From NCBI GenBank assembly GCA_016081115.2, contig JABTTQ020001785.1, forward strand, positions 310,001-374,000: a DNA stretch of 64,000 nt, in the 5' to 3' direction. Within the stretch, counting starts at the first letter, position 1, and each line of letters begins with the position of its first letter. A program made the translations under genes and the position numbers. Positions 45,632 to 56,737 of this stretch are shown here, one piece after another. The stretch comes from Rehmannia glutinosa. Its lineage: Eukaryota > Streptophyta > Magnoliopsida > Lamiales > Orobanchaceae. The notes beneath the pieces were generated by a model. It was not told the DNA's origin, searched no databases, and saw only the letters and a program-made list of their open reading frames with translations.

Positions 45632-47648
45632 AGCGAGAGAATATTCTCGTCAAAAAAGAGGAGCGTCTGAGAGATCGGCGGCAAGAGGAGGCGATTGACG
45701 GTGAATCGGACTCCTCCCAAAATCTTCTCTCAGAGATCCGAAGCTCTTCTTTTTCTAACGGAAGGAATCAATATGAGGCGACGACTTTAGGTGAAAGGAC
45801 ATTTGCGTATATTTTATAGGGAGGAGAACGATGCAATAACGCATGAAACCTAAAGGTGTCAACTGGGTCGGGTCGTGTAGGCCGACCCCAAGCCTGGTTC
45901 GGGCTAATTGAGCTGAGCCTGTAGGCTTTTCTTTTATCTTTTTGTGTGTGTGTGTGTGTGTGTGGGGTAAATATTAAATCTAAATTGTAAATATTATTAT
46001 TCAAACTCCATAATTGCATAAATTATCCTAAAAGTTTTAGGTTGAATCGTTATTTGATTAATTTTAGTTTATTGCTATTTTTCAAGATTTTTTTAGTATA
46101 TCTGGTATATGTTAATTTTATGAAATTTTTAGTTTAGTATACTTACTTAGTTAATTTAATTACTTTGTTATAAATCGTACTTAATTGTAATATATTTAAT
46201 TTCCAAGTCCATTAAATATAATGCTTTTATATATTAATATTTACAATTAGTAGTTCAGTTATTATACTAAAAGTCTTTATATTTTAACAATTTTTTTAAT
46301 TTAGTATACTTAGTATAACTCTTTTTGTTACGAATATACTTACTTCTTTTTTAAATTTTAAATTTTAATGAGTTATTTTAGTTTAGTATATGTAGTACTA
46401 TTTTTAAAGTTTTTTTTTTGACAAAACTATTTTTCTAGTATTAAGTTTGTATATCTACTTAGTACAAAGTTAATAGTTTTAATTTAGTATTTTTAGTACA
46501 GAGATTATATTTGTACGTAGTACAAAATTTATATTTTAAGTTTAGTATATTCAATACAAGGTTTTAGTTACTATAAAGCGTATGATTATTTTATGAGACA
46601 ACAATTTCTTTTGTCCATTAATATAACTTTTGCTTGTTTAGTAGGGAATTCGAATGTTTTGTGAATATAACTTATGCATCGTTTAGATCAACGTAAAAAT
46701 TAGATAAAGTTCTTAAAAATCAGATGGAACTCATAACAGTTTGCAGACAGAACCAAACACAATTTCTCAACAATGAACTCTTGTTATCATATATGATTAC
46801 AATGAAGGAGCATAACCCCAGAATGAAACCTTTTGAAATGTTACTACTAAAATTTCATTAAAAGAAAAAAAATAATTCAAACGAGTTCCAAAAAAACTGA
46901 AACCAAAAAACGAAATGCAAGAAACACACATAAAAAACTCAAAACAAAAAATTCACATAGAAAGTGCCCTAACTTCCGAAAAAAGCATACAAATAACCAT
47001 AACCGAAAATTCACCAACTTAAAATCCCCCATAGACGGCCAATACATGAAAATCAAATGGAATATTCATACACACTGAACAAAAATACATGAAACTTGAA
47101 CGGAAGCCTGAAAAAAATGAAAGAATTACCGAATTCTTTTTTTTCCCGAAAACATGCAAATAGTAGCGAAAAAAATTGAAAAAAAAACAAGGAGAAAAAA
47201 TTGCATAACAATCACATATATAAAAACCGAAACTAAAAACATACTTCTAAATCGGAAATTTAGTCGGGTTTTTTCTCGGCCTACTGCAGAAAATGGTATC
47301 ACAGAGTTTTCTTCTTCTCTTTCAAACTCCTCAATTGTCGTGCCTCTTCTTTGCAAAACTTAGAAGTTGAAGACGTGATATCAATTTTGGCAAAAATCAC
47401 TCCCCAGAAACCTCGGTGAAATCAAAATCCAACTCTACAGATATGGTGCCAAATTATGAATCTATCCATAAATAAAAACCGCTCCTTTAGATAGTTACAT
47501 ATTTGCCCTTGAAAACAATTAAACCCATTTAAATTACCTTAAATACTGAATTAATCATAGCCATCTAAAAAAAAAAAAAAAAAAAAAACGGACCAGATTA
47601 GTCCCTACGGTCTCACCCTAGAATATTGGTCTCATTTGAACCAATGCC

Positions 47649-47679
<31 letters not shown>

Positions 47680-48450
47680 ACAAATCTTTTGCTAATTTTG
47701 TTTCCCGCTCATTTACCTGTTGCTAAAATTGTAAATCATGTTCTTTTACTTAATAAAAACGCTTAAATTAACTTAATAAAAACGTTTGAGATTTTAATAA
47801 ATGGTAAGTCACTGATTTCGCGGCTGAGATTTTAATATATGCTAAGTCAATTATTTCGTGGCTGATAGCTGATAAGTCAATTATTTTGTGGCTGACAATG
47901 TTTAATATATTGTTGATTTTATTGATGATTTAGTCAATCCGAATTTGTAAATATATGGAAAGATAATCTACAAAATTATGTATCTACATTAAATATGGTC
48001 AGAATCAAATTATCAACTTTCCTTATTTTCATTTTTTGTCAGCAATTGAGAAAATATAGTAAATTGTTCTTTCATAAAACTATTCACTTTCCTTATTTTT
48101 GTAAATTTTAAATAAATAATGTTTCAATACTATTAGCAACAATAAATAAATTAAGACAGATAATTATGAAATTAAGACCGATAATATTAACGAAAGTTTG
48201 TTAATTTTGTCGCAATGATTATAAATATGGCAACAAAGGTAAATTGACAACCAATTAAACTTTCCAAATTTACATTCATAATAAATTAACAATACTAACT
48301 TAATTACAATAAATTAACTTTCCAAATGAAAAGGGCTGACAATACAATCTTCTGAATTGTTGACCAAGAAAATAATTAAATTGAGAATAAAATTGTAGAC
48401 AGAATAATTAACTTTCCATTTCCAATTTTACTGCGCTAAAATCAGTTCAT
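45632..48450. other. Upstream region of the carrier gene and AT-rich intergenic DNA
   Basis: 45632-45780 should be 5' UTR and promoter of the carrier gene. 45853-45925 (GGTGTCAACTGGGTCGGGTC) looks like one end of a hAT-type MITE. A TG microsatellite lies at 45943-45964. Worn copies of TTTAGTATACTTAGTA recur at 46130-46560. A T-run and TA microsatellite (47570-47678) follow. A roughly 45-bp unit ending TTTCGTGGCTGA occurs three times at 47800-47900. I see no supported gene. Confidence 0.55.
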
Positions 48451-48802
48451 ATCTATATATAAATGGCAATTTAATTAATTCAATTAGCAAAACCTGCTAT
48501 AAAATAAAAAAATGATTTAATTTTTTTAAACATAATCTAAATATATATTTCTTTCTAATTAATAACCAAGCAAAATATAAATGGTAATTTAATTTTTTCG
48601 ATTAGTAGAACTTGCTATAAAGTTAAAAAAATGATTTGATTTTTTTTAAATAATTATATTTTTCCATAATTAACCTAATTGCTCACCTATATATATGATG
48701 TGTAATTTCATTATCAACCTTACACATTCAAACCTCACGTCTGCAAAGCCGAGAAGTAAAAAACCTCTATCCACATAAAATCAAACTTGCTATAAAATCA
48801 AA
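48451..48802 (+). repeat. Tandem duplication upstream of the RPA pseudogene
   Basis: AAATGGCAATTTAATTAATT...GCTATAAAATAAAAAAATGA (48461-48516) returns at 48580-48637 with changes, period about 118 bp. The phrase ACTTGCTATAAAATCAAAATGG recurs just before the start codon at 48803. The TCTATATATAAATGG at 48452 resembles a Helitron 5' end (TC followed by TATA-rich DNA), which is only a suggestion. Confidence 0.55.
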
Positions 48803-51108
48803 ATGGCACCCATGACTACTCTCATTCATGATTTGAATATGACAAAAACCCAATGGGTGGTCAAGCTTCGTTTGATTAGAATGTACGAAAAGCCCGCATA
48901 CAATGACAGAAATCAAATACAAAGCCTCAAATGTGTCATCCACGATATCGAGGTAACATATACATTTAATTTAATGTTGATTTTATATTTCAATTTTTAT
49001 TGATCCTATTAATTTTGTAGGGAGATCGGATCAACGGGTCTGTCAGACGTTTTCATATTGAGCAGTTCAAAAAAAATTGAAAGAAGGCCGGGTTTATGCA
49101 ATTCGTGAATTTATTGTCGCTAACCAGATGAACAAGTACAAAGCTACCACAATAAAGCACAAGATTATGTTTCATAGCTGAACTAATGTATTTGAAATGT
49201 TTGATAATTCATTCCCACGATTCATGATCAATTTTAAGAATTTCTCTGAATTGTCAAATGATGACACTGTTGATGAGACATTGTTGTTTGGTAAGAATTT
49301 TTTATACTTCTAATTTTAATATAGACATGCAATTATTATATAATTTTGTTTTTCATAAACTTATTTGTCAAAAAAATCCAGATGTCATAGAAAGAGTTGT
49401 GTTAATGTAGTCTGCACAGAACAAAGAATTTGGAGAGAAAATTACCAGATTCATCGAGCTCACGTTAGAAGATTCAGACTAATTTTCATTATAAAATTTC
49501 AACAAAACGTTTAACATCTCAAAAATCAAATAAATATTTTCAAATTTTATTTTACAGGAATAATCGTATAAGCTGCACACTATGGGAGGATTATGTTGAT
49601 TTGATCCTAAAGCATCTAGAGACCAAAAGTTTAGAGCCCATAGTGATTATACTCCATATGTGTCGGGCCAAGGTGTTCAGAGGTAATATTGATAGTTTTA
49701 ATAAATTATAAAAATAAACATACTTTTTTTCTCCTTCATGTTAACAATTTTTTTCGTTTTTTGAGATCGGGTTAAGGTCTCAAATTCCTTTTATGTTACA
49801 AAGATGATTGTGGATGCCAATTTTGAGGAAATAATTGAGTTTAAAGAGGTAAAGTATTTTGGTTTGATTTTTTTTTTAATATAGGTAATTTATATATAAT
49901 ATTTGTATTTTTGTAGGATTCCTGAAACAAGCACTCAAACAAGGTCTATAAGCTATGTTACAGTTCTGTCGGCTCGCACTATAGTTGAGGATTTAGAATC
50001 AGAAAACTCATCATTCCTAACATTGGATCAATTGTACACAAGAGAAGAGGTTGCAACACTTAATTTTATAAAAATTTATTTTATTATTCATATATTTATG
50101 TCTGATATATTAATTTTTTATATATTTTAAAATTTTAGGTTGGAAGTTTCTGGGTTTGCGCAAAGATTTTGTCTTTTATCGGAGAGTGGTGGTATTTTTC
50201 TTGCAATAAATGCCTAAAGAAACTCGAAGAAGCTGGGGAACAATTATATTATGCAAAATGTGACAGTCAACATCAGACTAGAATCTTTAGGTACAAAATT
50301 CAGTTTCAAGTTGTGGACGAGACAACCTGTGCATCTCTTCTTTGTTGGGACAGAGACTGTGAGGCTCTAATAGGCAAGCCGTGCACAATCTTGCGGGAGG
50401 AGTGCATGCAGGTTATTTTAATTTATTTAACGAATTTTTTGTACTTCATTTTATATTTTATGTAGTTTTACTCTATATTATCAAATAAATTTTTTATGAT
50501 TTCTTTTGTTTAGAAAGCAAACACATATGAAATTCCTGAAGAGATATGTTCCTTACTTGAGAAAAAAATATTGTTTAAAGTGCAAATCAAGTCAGAGCAG
50601 CTTCGAAACTATACGGGAGCATTCACAGTTGTGAAGCTAACAGATGATCCATCTTTAATTTCGAAATATGGTTGCTCTGTTTTTTAGGTCAGATATATTA
50701 TATTTTAATAATTAATTATGTTCACTGCATTCGTATTTTATTATTTTACACTAAAATAATATTGTATCCGTAGAGTCGGATTTTTCTCAAATCTTCAAGC
50801 GAGATGATTTGACACAGTTGAAGGTATTTAATTTTTAAATGTTTGTTTGTAAAAATATTAAATATGAAATTCATATTTGAAGTTTCAAACATTATGTTAT
50901 TGTTTAATTTTTATTATTTTTGCTTATTATTTTTTAATAGGATTATTCATCAGAAGATGTGGTTAATACCCCAAGCAAAACTGTGAAACAAACAAGCAAT
51001 GGACTAGAAGCACGGTACTAAGCGTGCTTTACTTGAAGAATTCTCATCTTCAAGCACTTGCAAAAAGTTGAAGAGTATTATAAAGAAGGAGGACGCGAAG
51101 GAAGAATA
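48803..51108 (+). pseudogene. RPA1 (RPA70)-like single-strand DNA binding protein, Helitron-type
   Basis: The gene model has about ten exons with GT...AG borders: 48803-48952, 49021-49290, 49382-~49479, 49558-49682, ~49768-49848, 49917-50049, 50139-50411, 50514-50687, ~50776-50824 and 50942-~51108. The product resembles the large RPA subunit, with OB folds (DNA-binding) and a Cys-rich segment CysAsnLysCysLeuLysLys...CysAsp in exon 7. The last zinc-binding Cys of the usual motif is not visible. Frameshift in an 8-A run at 49069-49076; in-frame stops near 49181 (TGA), 49409 (TAG) and at the end of exon 8 (TAG); damaged donor after exon 3. Plant Helitrons often carry such RPA genes, and Helitron Rep sequences follow on the same strand 2.4 kb downstream. 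A host RPA1 copy is less likely. Confidence 0.8.
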
Positions 51109-52980
51109 GAAAAGATGGTTTTGTTAATTGGACATAGAATAATATTTGGTTTCTATTGCTTTGGTTTTTATTTTTTTCATTTTCTTTGGTTGGTTATATT
51201 TCATTGAACAATCTTAGTTGTTTAGGTTTGCTTTTTTGCAGTTTGGTTAATGGCATTAATTAATCAAAGTTTATATTTTTTACAATTATTGCAATAATAT
51301 TATGGATTACTTTTAAATAACTATTATGTTTGTCGAAAAAAATATTGTTGCATTTGTACAAGCTTAATTGCATGTGCATTTTTATTAACAAAAAATTATG
51401 CAATAAAATATGTACTTATAAAAAACATTCATCAGAATATCACAAAAAGAAGACTCCAGCACCAACAGGATTCCACTACACTTAATGTGTAGGATCAAGT
51501 GGCTTTTTTAGCTTAGAGTCTTCATAAAACTTAATTCGTGCAAGAAAAATAAACAATTACAAATGCCAGCAATAATTCACACAACTCATAATTGTAAATC
51601 TAAATTTAATAACACAATTATCACTGCAGTAAACTAAAAGCATTGATGATTTCACCACAAGATAAAGAATGCCAGAGAAATTAATTGACATTCATATTTG
51701 GCAAGAAAATATTACATTTCAATTTAGAATATATATGCATTTAAATGATAACAAGAGATTTTCATAGTTAGCTATATATGGTAAAAGAAAAATCTTACTT
51801 GTGAATTCAAGAATCTGATTGATTTTCGGACAATATATGTATCTTTATAAAAAATAGTTTCATTTTTAGTTTCAGTATATATTGATGTCATAATTCAATA
51901 GTGTTCATTTTGCATTTCAAAAAATCTTGGAACATAACACCATCACCAACAATTGAGAAAAGGCAAATGCAAGAACACAACACGGTACAGAACAATCAAA
52001 CATGCGACAACTGAAAGGACATAATGTTTTAGGCAATAAATAAAGAAGGGATGATAATTCTTCATACGGTATTATAATTTTGATTTTAAAAATGACATAT
52101 ATTGTAGTCTAGGATTTTTGGTTTGAATATTACCTTTATGTGTCTGGATATTCCATCAATGTTCCTGCTTCGTATTTTTTAATTTCAACATAACCTGAAA
52201 CAGAAAAATATAATAAGTTAATAAAAAAAATTATATGAAACATCAAACAATGGAACTATAATTTCTACAACTTTTCTTTGATTAAAAGTTGAAAAATAAA
52301 AACAATTATCATCAAACAATGCAAATTTGTTAAACACATCAATATGAAATATAAAAAAATTAATCATCAAACATTTACTTGAGTCCTTCCAAATAATAAA
52401 AAAAAGGCCTCAAATCATAAAAGGATTAAATAAAACTTATTATCTGGTCATATCGTTTATTAGCAGATTAAACTTTTTCAGCAAAATCGTAAGCTATCAT
52501 GAATTTTTTCATTGACAATTTTAATATTTGTAACGATAAATTACAATCATTAGAAAACATAAAATACTGTTAAACAACAAAAACAAATTGAGAAAGCAAA
52601 AAAATTGAATATGATAAAAAGTAGGACTTATATATTTTTTTTCACCCTTCAAACTTTTTCGATCTATTAAGGTGTTGTGTTTTTGGTTTCTCTGTTTCAA
52701 AAAAGAAGGATCTAATCTGGAACATAAAAACAAAGATCAGAATAAAAACTAAATTAAAAATCATCAGAAAGTTCAACAATAACATATATTTTGTAGATTT
52801 ATTAACTGCAACAACTAATATTTAAAATTTCAAAAAATAAAAATAAAAATATATGTAGTATTTATCTTTTTTCATCCCATTTTTTTATCAGAAGTTGGTT
52901 TGTGCCTACAACAAACAAAGAACAGATCCAACAACCTGTCAAATGAAAATAAAATATTAATGATGCATCCACAAGGAAAG
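51109..52980. other. AT-rich stretch without recognised genes
   Basis: Only short frames, no known motif. If RPA and the Rep array belong to one Helitron, this would be its inner spacer. Confidence 0.5.
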
Positions 52981-53471
52981 ATTACAATAGGGGCACAATT
53001 CTGGGGTCAATCAATGCTGATTGATTTCCAATATCATTGATTGAGAATTCAAATTTATTTCCTTTAGCAGCTTGTTTATTTTTGGTTGTTTTCAATTATG
53101 ATTTCATATCCTTTTCAATTTGTAGGCTAATTGCAATTTTTATGTTCTTTCCTTATTATGTGACTTGTAATTCCCTATTATATAAAGGGACCTTTTATTC
53201 AATGAAAGACAGACAAGAATTGAGGAAAAACAAAGAAGAAGGAAAACTCCCAAACAATTCCACTTCGTTCTTTTTAGTTGTGTATTTTAATTATCTTTGT
53301 CATTTCATTTTCTTCCGCAAGCATAGCTAATCCTATTCCATCTTCCAATAAATTCGAAAGCCCTTTGACGCGAGCTTTTGCGAAGGATCATAATATTTTG
53401 GTTCCGTTGTCGGGCGTCAATATGGGCGATCTCAAAACTCTTCAAGCTGATGTTCGAGCTCTCCAATCTTC
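52981..53471 (+). repeat. LTR-retrotransposon 5' remnant (LTR end, PBS-like site, gag start)
   Basis: TATATAAAGGGACC at 53178-53191 looks like an LTR TATA box with the R start beyond it (TTCAATGAAAGACAG). At 53396-53413 TTTTGGTTCCGTTGTCGGG resembles the Arg/Asp-type primer sites of gypsy elements. A possible Gag start, MetGlyAspLeuLysThrLeuGln, follows at 53422. It is cut at 53471 by Helitron sequence. Moderate to low certainty. Confidence 0.45.
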
Positions 53472-53703
53472 TGTATCCGTTATTATTACCTTTTGGCGAA
53501 GACGGTTTCAGAGAAGACATACCATTTTCGAATCTCCAGAAAATTAATCCGAGAAATAGAAAAATAATAAGTGTTCGAGAATTTTTCGCTTACAGATTGC
53601 ACAACAGGGAACAAGAAGCTTCTACTATTTTTTCATCTGAAGATTATTCAACAATTTGTTGTCGATGCTTACACGATGGTCGAGTCAGCCCGATTGAAGT
53701 ATA
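53472..53703 (+). pseudogene. Helitron Rep region, fragment (unit 0)
   Basis: It matches 57259-57492 and the same part of the later units: the TyrProLeuLeuLeuProPheGlyGluAspGly block to ArgLeuPheAsnAsnLeu and the TCAGCCCGATTGAAGTATA end. There is a 4-base loss near 53638. At 53704 a family A copia LTR starts; in the other units the text continues TTCGGTTACACC. Confidence 0.85.
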
Positions 53704-54472
53704 TGTTTGATGAATGGTTTTATCATGATTTTGATGATGTTGTTTTTACACCAAAACAATGTTTTTAAAGGTTGTCCAAATACTCCTAAATGATTTAAAA
53801 TAGTTTTAATATTTCCTGGAGTATTTCTTCAAGTTTATTTTCGACTAAATTGGACAACGCTTTTAATGATTTTATGTCAATGTGTTTTTACATCAAAACA
53901 ATGTCCCCTGAATGTTGTCCTAATACTCCCGATCGGTTAAAATGTTTTTACTATTTTTCGGAGTATTTCTTGGAGTTTATTTTCGATAAAAAATTGGACA
54001 ACACATTTGTTTCAGGCTCGACCGGTCGCCCTATAGGGCAACCCGCACTGAGTTAAGTATTGAAACAAAACGGACGGTTTGGAAAATAGGGAGGGTGACC
54101 GGTCAGCCACGGGGCGTCGGTAGGGGCGACGGTCGATCCCGGGGACCGGCCCACACGAACGTACCCACGAAAGCATTCATCTTGTTTATCTATATTGTTC
54201 CCTCCAACCGGTCACACATAGGCGCACCGGCCGCACCCCCGCGACCGGTCCCCTGTGTAAAAATTGCGAGTTTTCAATTTCAACTTATCTCTCTTGGCCA
54301 CGGTCGAACCCCTCTTTTGACAGCAAACTATCCGTTGAGTTTGCAGACAACTTTTCCTTAATTTGAGGGGTTGATTTCTAACAGCTCTTTTCTTCAATTG
54401 TCTTGGTATTTTTTACAGAATTCTTGTCCCCAAGAGGAGCCTATCTTGTACAAGACATCTTCTATAAATAGA

Positions 54473-54481
54473 GGAAGAATT
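54473..54481 (+). promoter_or_regulatory. LTR TATA box
   Basis: TATAAATAG is in the same position as in the first family A LTR, with GAGGAGCCTAT about 40 bp upstream in both. Confidence 0.7.
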
Positions 54482-54705
54482 GAAGCAACACAATAAGAGA
54501 GAAAACTACAACACAACAAGATACACTCAAGAATACACTTGTTCTTACATTATCTTATTTCTTGTTGTAATTTGCCTAGCTATTCACTTTCACATCCTTG
54601 AGGTCTAGGCTTTTCTTGATTACACTTGCACTCTATTGTATTATCAATTATCGAGTTGTAATCTTGAATTTTTGGGTTATCATTCAACACAAGATATCCT
54701 TGTGA

Positions 54706-54893
54706 GTGTTCTTGTGGTAAGAACACACTTGGGTGATCTAGGTGTTAGGTGTGAGAAGATTGTGGTAATCTTCTTGTTGAGGTGTTGAAGAATTTGGTAT
54801 TCTTCAAGGTTGAAGATTGTGGTAATCTTCACAAGGTGCCGTTGGAGATTGTGGTAATCTTCAAGTGTGTTGAAGAAGAGTGTGGTGCTCTTC
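54706..54893 (+). other. Hairpin series with GTGGT loops, second LTR
   Basis: Inverted repeats at 54706-54726, 54754-54774, 54785-54807, 54811-54831, 54844-54862 and 54875-54893. Several stems differ from their partner in the first LTR on both arms: GTGTTCTT/AAGAACAC here against GTATTCTT/AAGAATAC there, with the GTGGT-type loop kept. Confidence 0.85.
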
Positions 54894-55160
54894 AAGGTGC
54901 TGTTGTAAGTTGGTGTTGTATTAATTTTTGGTAAATTAATAAAATCTTTTTTCTTTTTGAAATCCATCCCGGATATACTGGGGTGGTAGAGGATTAGGCC
55001 CTAGGTGGGTTGAACCTCTATAAATCGACGTGTGTTGTTTACATTCCGCACCTTTATTATTGTCTTTGAGCATTCGGTTAAAAAAAGAGGGCGAAATCGA
55101 AAAGATGGAGATAATCTATTCACCCCCCTCTAGATTATCGTAGCCGCTTGGACTTACAAG

Positions 55161-55173
55161 TGGTATCAAAGCC
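55161..55173 (+). other. Primer-binding site, one mismatch
   Basis: TGGTATCAAAGCC stands two bases after the LTR. It has A for G at the ninth base compared with the standard iMet site. Confidence 0.88.
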
Positions 55174-55228
55174 AAACTATTTGGCAAGCTCGTTTCATAT
55201 CGCGAGTGAAGAGGAACGATCGTCGGCT

Positions 55229-56737
55229 ATGAACGAAGCTCATCTTTCCGGCACCTCCACCACCAAGCCACCACTATTTGATTCCAAAAATTTTATATTT
55301 TGGAAAGAAAGAATGGAATGTTATCTACAAGGTTGCGGGTTCGATATTTGGAACATCGTCATAAATGGAGAATCTATTCCGATGATAGACACACCACACA
55401 CCTCCAAAGGCTTCAAAGAGCTCAATAATGAAGAGAAGAAAATCATCTCCTTAAACGGTAAAGCTCTCAATATTTTGTATTGTTCATTTACTAATTTAGT
55501 ATATGAACATATTGTAGGAATTCGATCGGCTCATGGAGTATGGCAAAAATTAGAAGCCATTCATGAAGTATATGCAAATAATAGGTGCAACTCAAAAGCA
55601 TCTACTTCTCAAAGGGATACAATGTCAAATCTAAGGAACAAGCCTCTTACAACTTCCAACTATGAAGAAGTTGAACATTGTCTTATGGGCATCAAAGAAG
55701 AAAAAGAGGTATGTCTTAAACCTTCTACTTCTTATGATATTATCATTCAAAATGATTATAGTGATTTACAAAATGATTTTGATGATCTTCAAAATAAATT
55801 CCAAGACTTACTTGTTAAATACAAAAACTTGAAAAAGGAATTCAATGTTTTGAAAAATGAAAAGGATAATTTATTTACTTCCTATGAATCACTATCATAT
55901 GCTCACACCACCACACTTGATGAGGTTAGAAACCTTGAGAAAGAAAATAGTATTCTTGTTGAGAATTTGAATTGCATGAAAAATGATTTATTAAAATGCA
56001 ACTTGAGTACAAATAAAAAGACCAATATTGTTGATGTTCATAATTGTGACAAAAGACTTGATCATAAGCCTAATGTTGTTAATCATATGAAAAAGAATCA
56101 AGTCCCTATATATTTAGGTCATTATGCTCCTAAAATTGTTACTTGTTTTTATTGCGGTAAAAAGGGTCATACGGCTAATTCTTGTCGGGCTAGAAATAGC
56201 TCCAATTATTCTTGGAGACCTAAAAGTCTCAAAGCTAATCCTAAAGGACCCAAACACTTGAGGGTACCACAAAATAATGTTGTATTAGGTACCCGGCGAA
56301 ATAATGATCGGAGAAAATTCATACCGCCAAGAAGGCATCAAATGACCGTTTCATTAGAAGGAGAAACTATTTTCGACAAAACCGATTTCCAAGAAGAGGA
56401 TATAATAAAAAATGGGAAGAACACAATCCTTGGAAATGGCAAAGACATCATCAAGATGACTTTCAAAGAAGTAGAGACTATCAACAATGGGAAGGTAAAC
56501 AAGCCTCGATACTCTTTGTGTTTCAACAATGACATTATTCAACTACCTCCAGTTAAACAACCACCTAATGTGCTTTGCGAATTATTATTCGGAGATGGAA
56601 ATAAATCTAAGCACTTTCAAAACAACATAAGATCGTACAACAATATGTTCTGTTTTACTTTAATGGGAGGCAAAATAGACAAAGATATAAACAGAGGTCC
56701 TGGTCCTCTTGTTTTTCGAATGCATGGACAGAATTAA
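55229..56737 (+). CDS. Chimeric ORF: copia Gag fused to Helitron N-terminal region
   Basis: Met at 55229 (MetAsnGluAlaHisLeu) opens 502 codons to a stop at 56735-56737. Codons 1 to about 422 are family A Gag: N-terminal copia Gag motif, coiled coil (about 55750-56010), zinc knuckle CFYCGKKGHTANSC (56144-56185) and a Gln/Arg-rich tail. From about 56497 the frame continues as Helitron replicase N-terminal text (ProArgTyrSerLeuCysPhe..., MetGlyGlyLysIleAsp...). The core of the UBN2 Gag domain is deleted, as in copy 1. The earlier in-frame codons 55148-55228 cover the PBS and lack ATG. Whether it is translated is unknown; it has an intact LTR promoter upstream. The fusion is most easily explained by a deletion joining the two elements. 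Confidence 0.85.
   Translation: MNEAHLSGTSTTKPPLFDSKNFIFWKERMECYLQGCGFDIWNIVINGESIPMIDTPHTSKGFKELNNEEKKIISLNGKALNILYCSFTNLVYEHIVGIRSAHGVWQKLEAIHEVYANNRCNSKASTSQRDTMSNLRNKPLTTSNYEEVEHCLMGIKEEKEVCLKPSTSYDIIIQNDYSDLQNDFDDLQNKFQDLLVKYKNLKKEFNVLKNEKDNLFTSYESLSYAHTTTLDEVRNLEKENSILVENLNCMKNDLLKCNLSTNKKTNIVDVHNCDKRLDHKPNVVNHMKKNQVPIYLGHYAPKIVTCFYCGKKGHTANSCRARNSSNYSWRPKSLKANPKGPKHLRVPQNNVVLGTRRNNDRRKFIPPRRHQMTVSLEGETIFDKTDFQEEDIIKNGKNTILGNGKDIIKMTFKEVETINNGKVNKPRYSLCFNNDIIQLPPVKQPPNVLCELLFGDGNKSKHFQNNIRSYNNMFCFTLMGGKIDKDINRGPGPLVFRMHGQN

Larger units (their letters stand above)
53704..55158 (+). repeat. Family A copia 5' LTR, second element
   Basis: It starts TGTTTGATGAATGG and ends ACTTACA, about 1,455 bp. 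Layout is as in 4406-5904: two palindromic modules (53771-54002), a cluster of ACCGGT-type motifs (54019-54252), TATAAATAG (54473) and a hairpin series (54706-54893). It is inserted into Helitron unit 0 after GAAGTATA. No 3' LTR follows. Confidence 0.92.

Noticed and set aside
47126..47356. Small hydrophobic minus-strand ORF
   Set aside because: No homology is recognisable and the surrounding DNA is AT-rich with overlapping frames on both strands; not supported as a gene.
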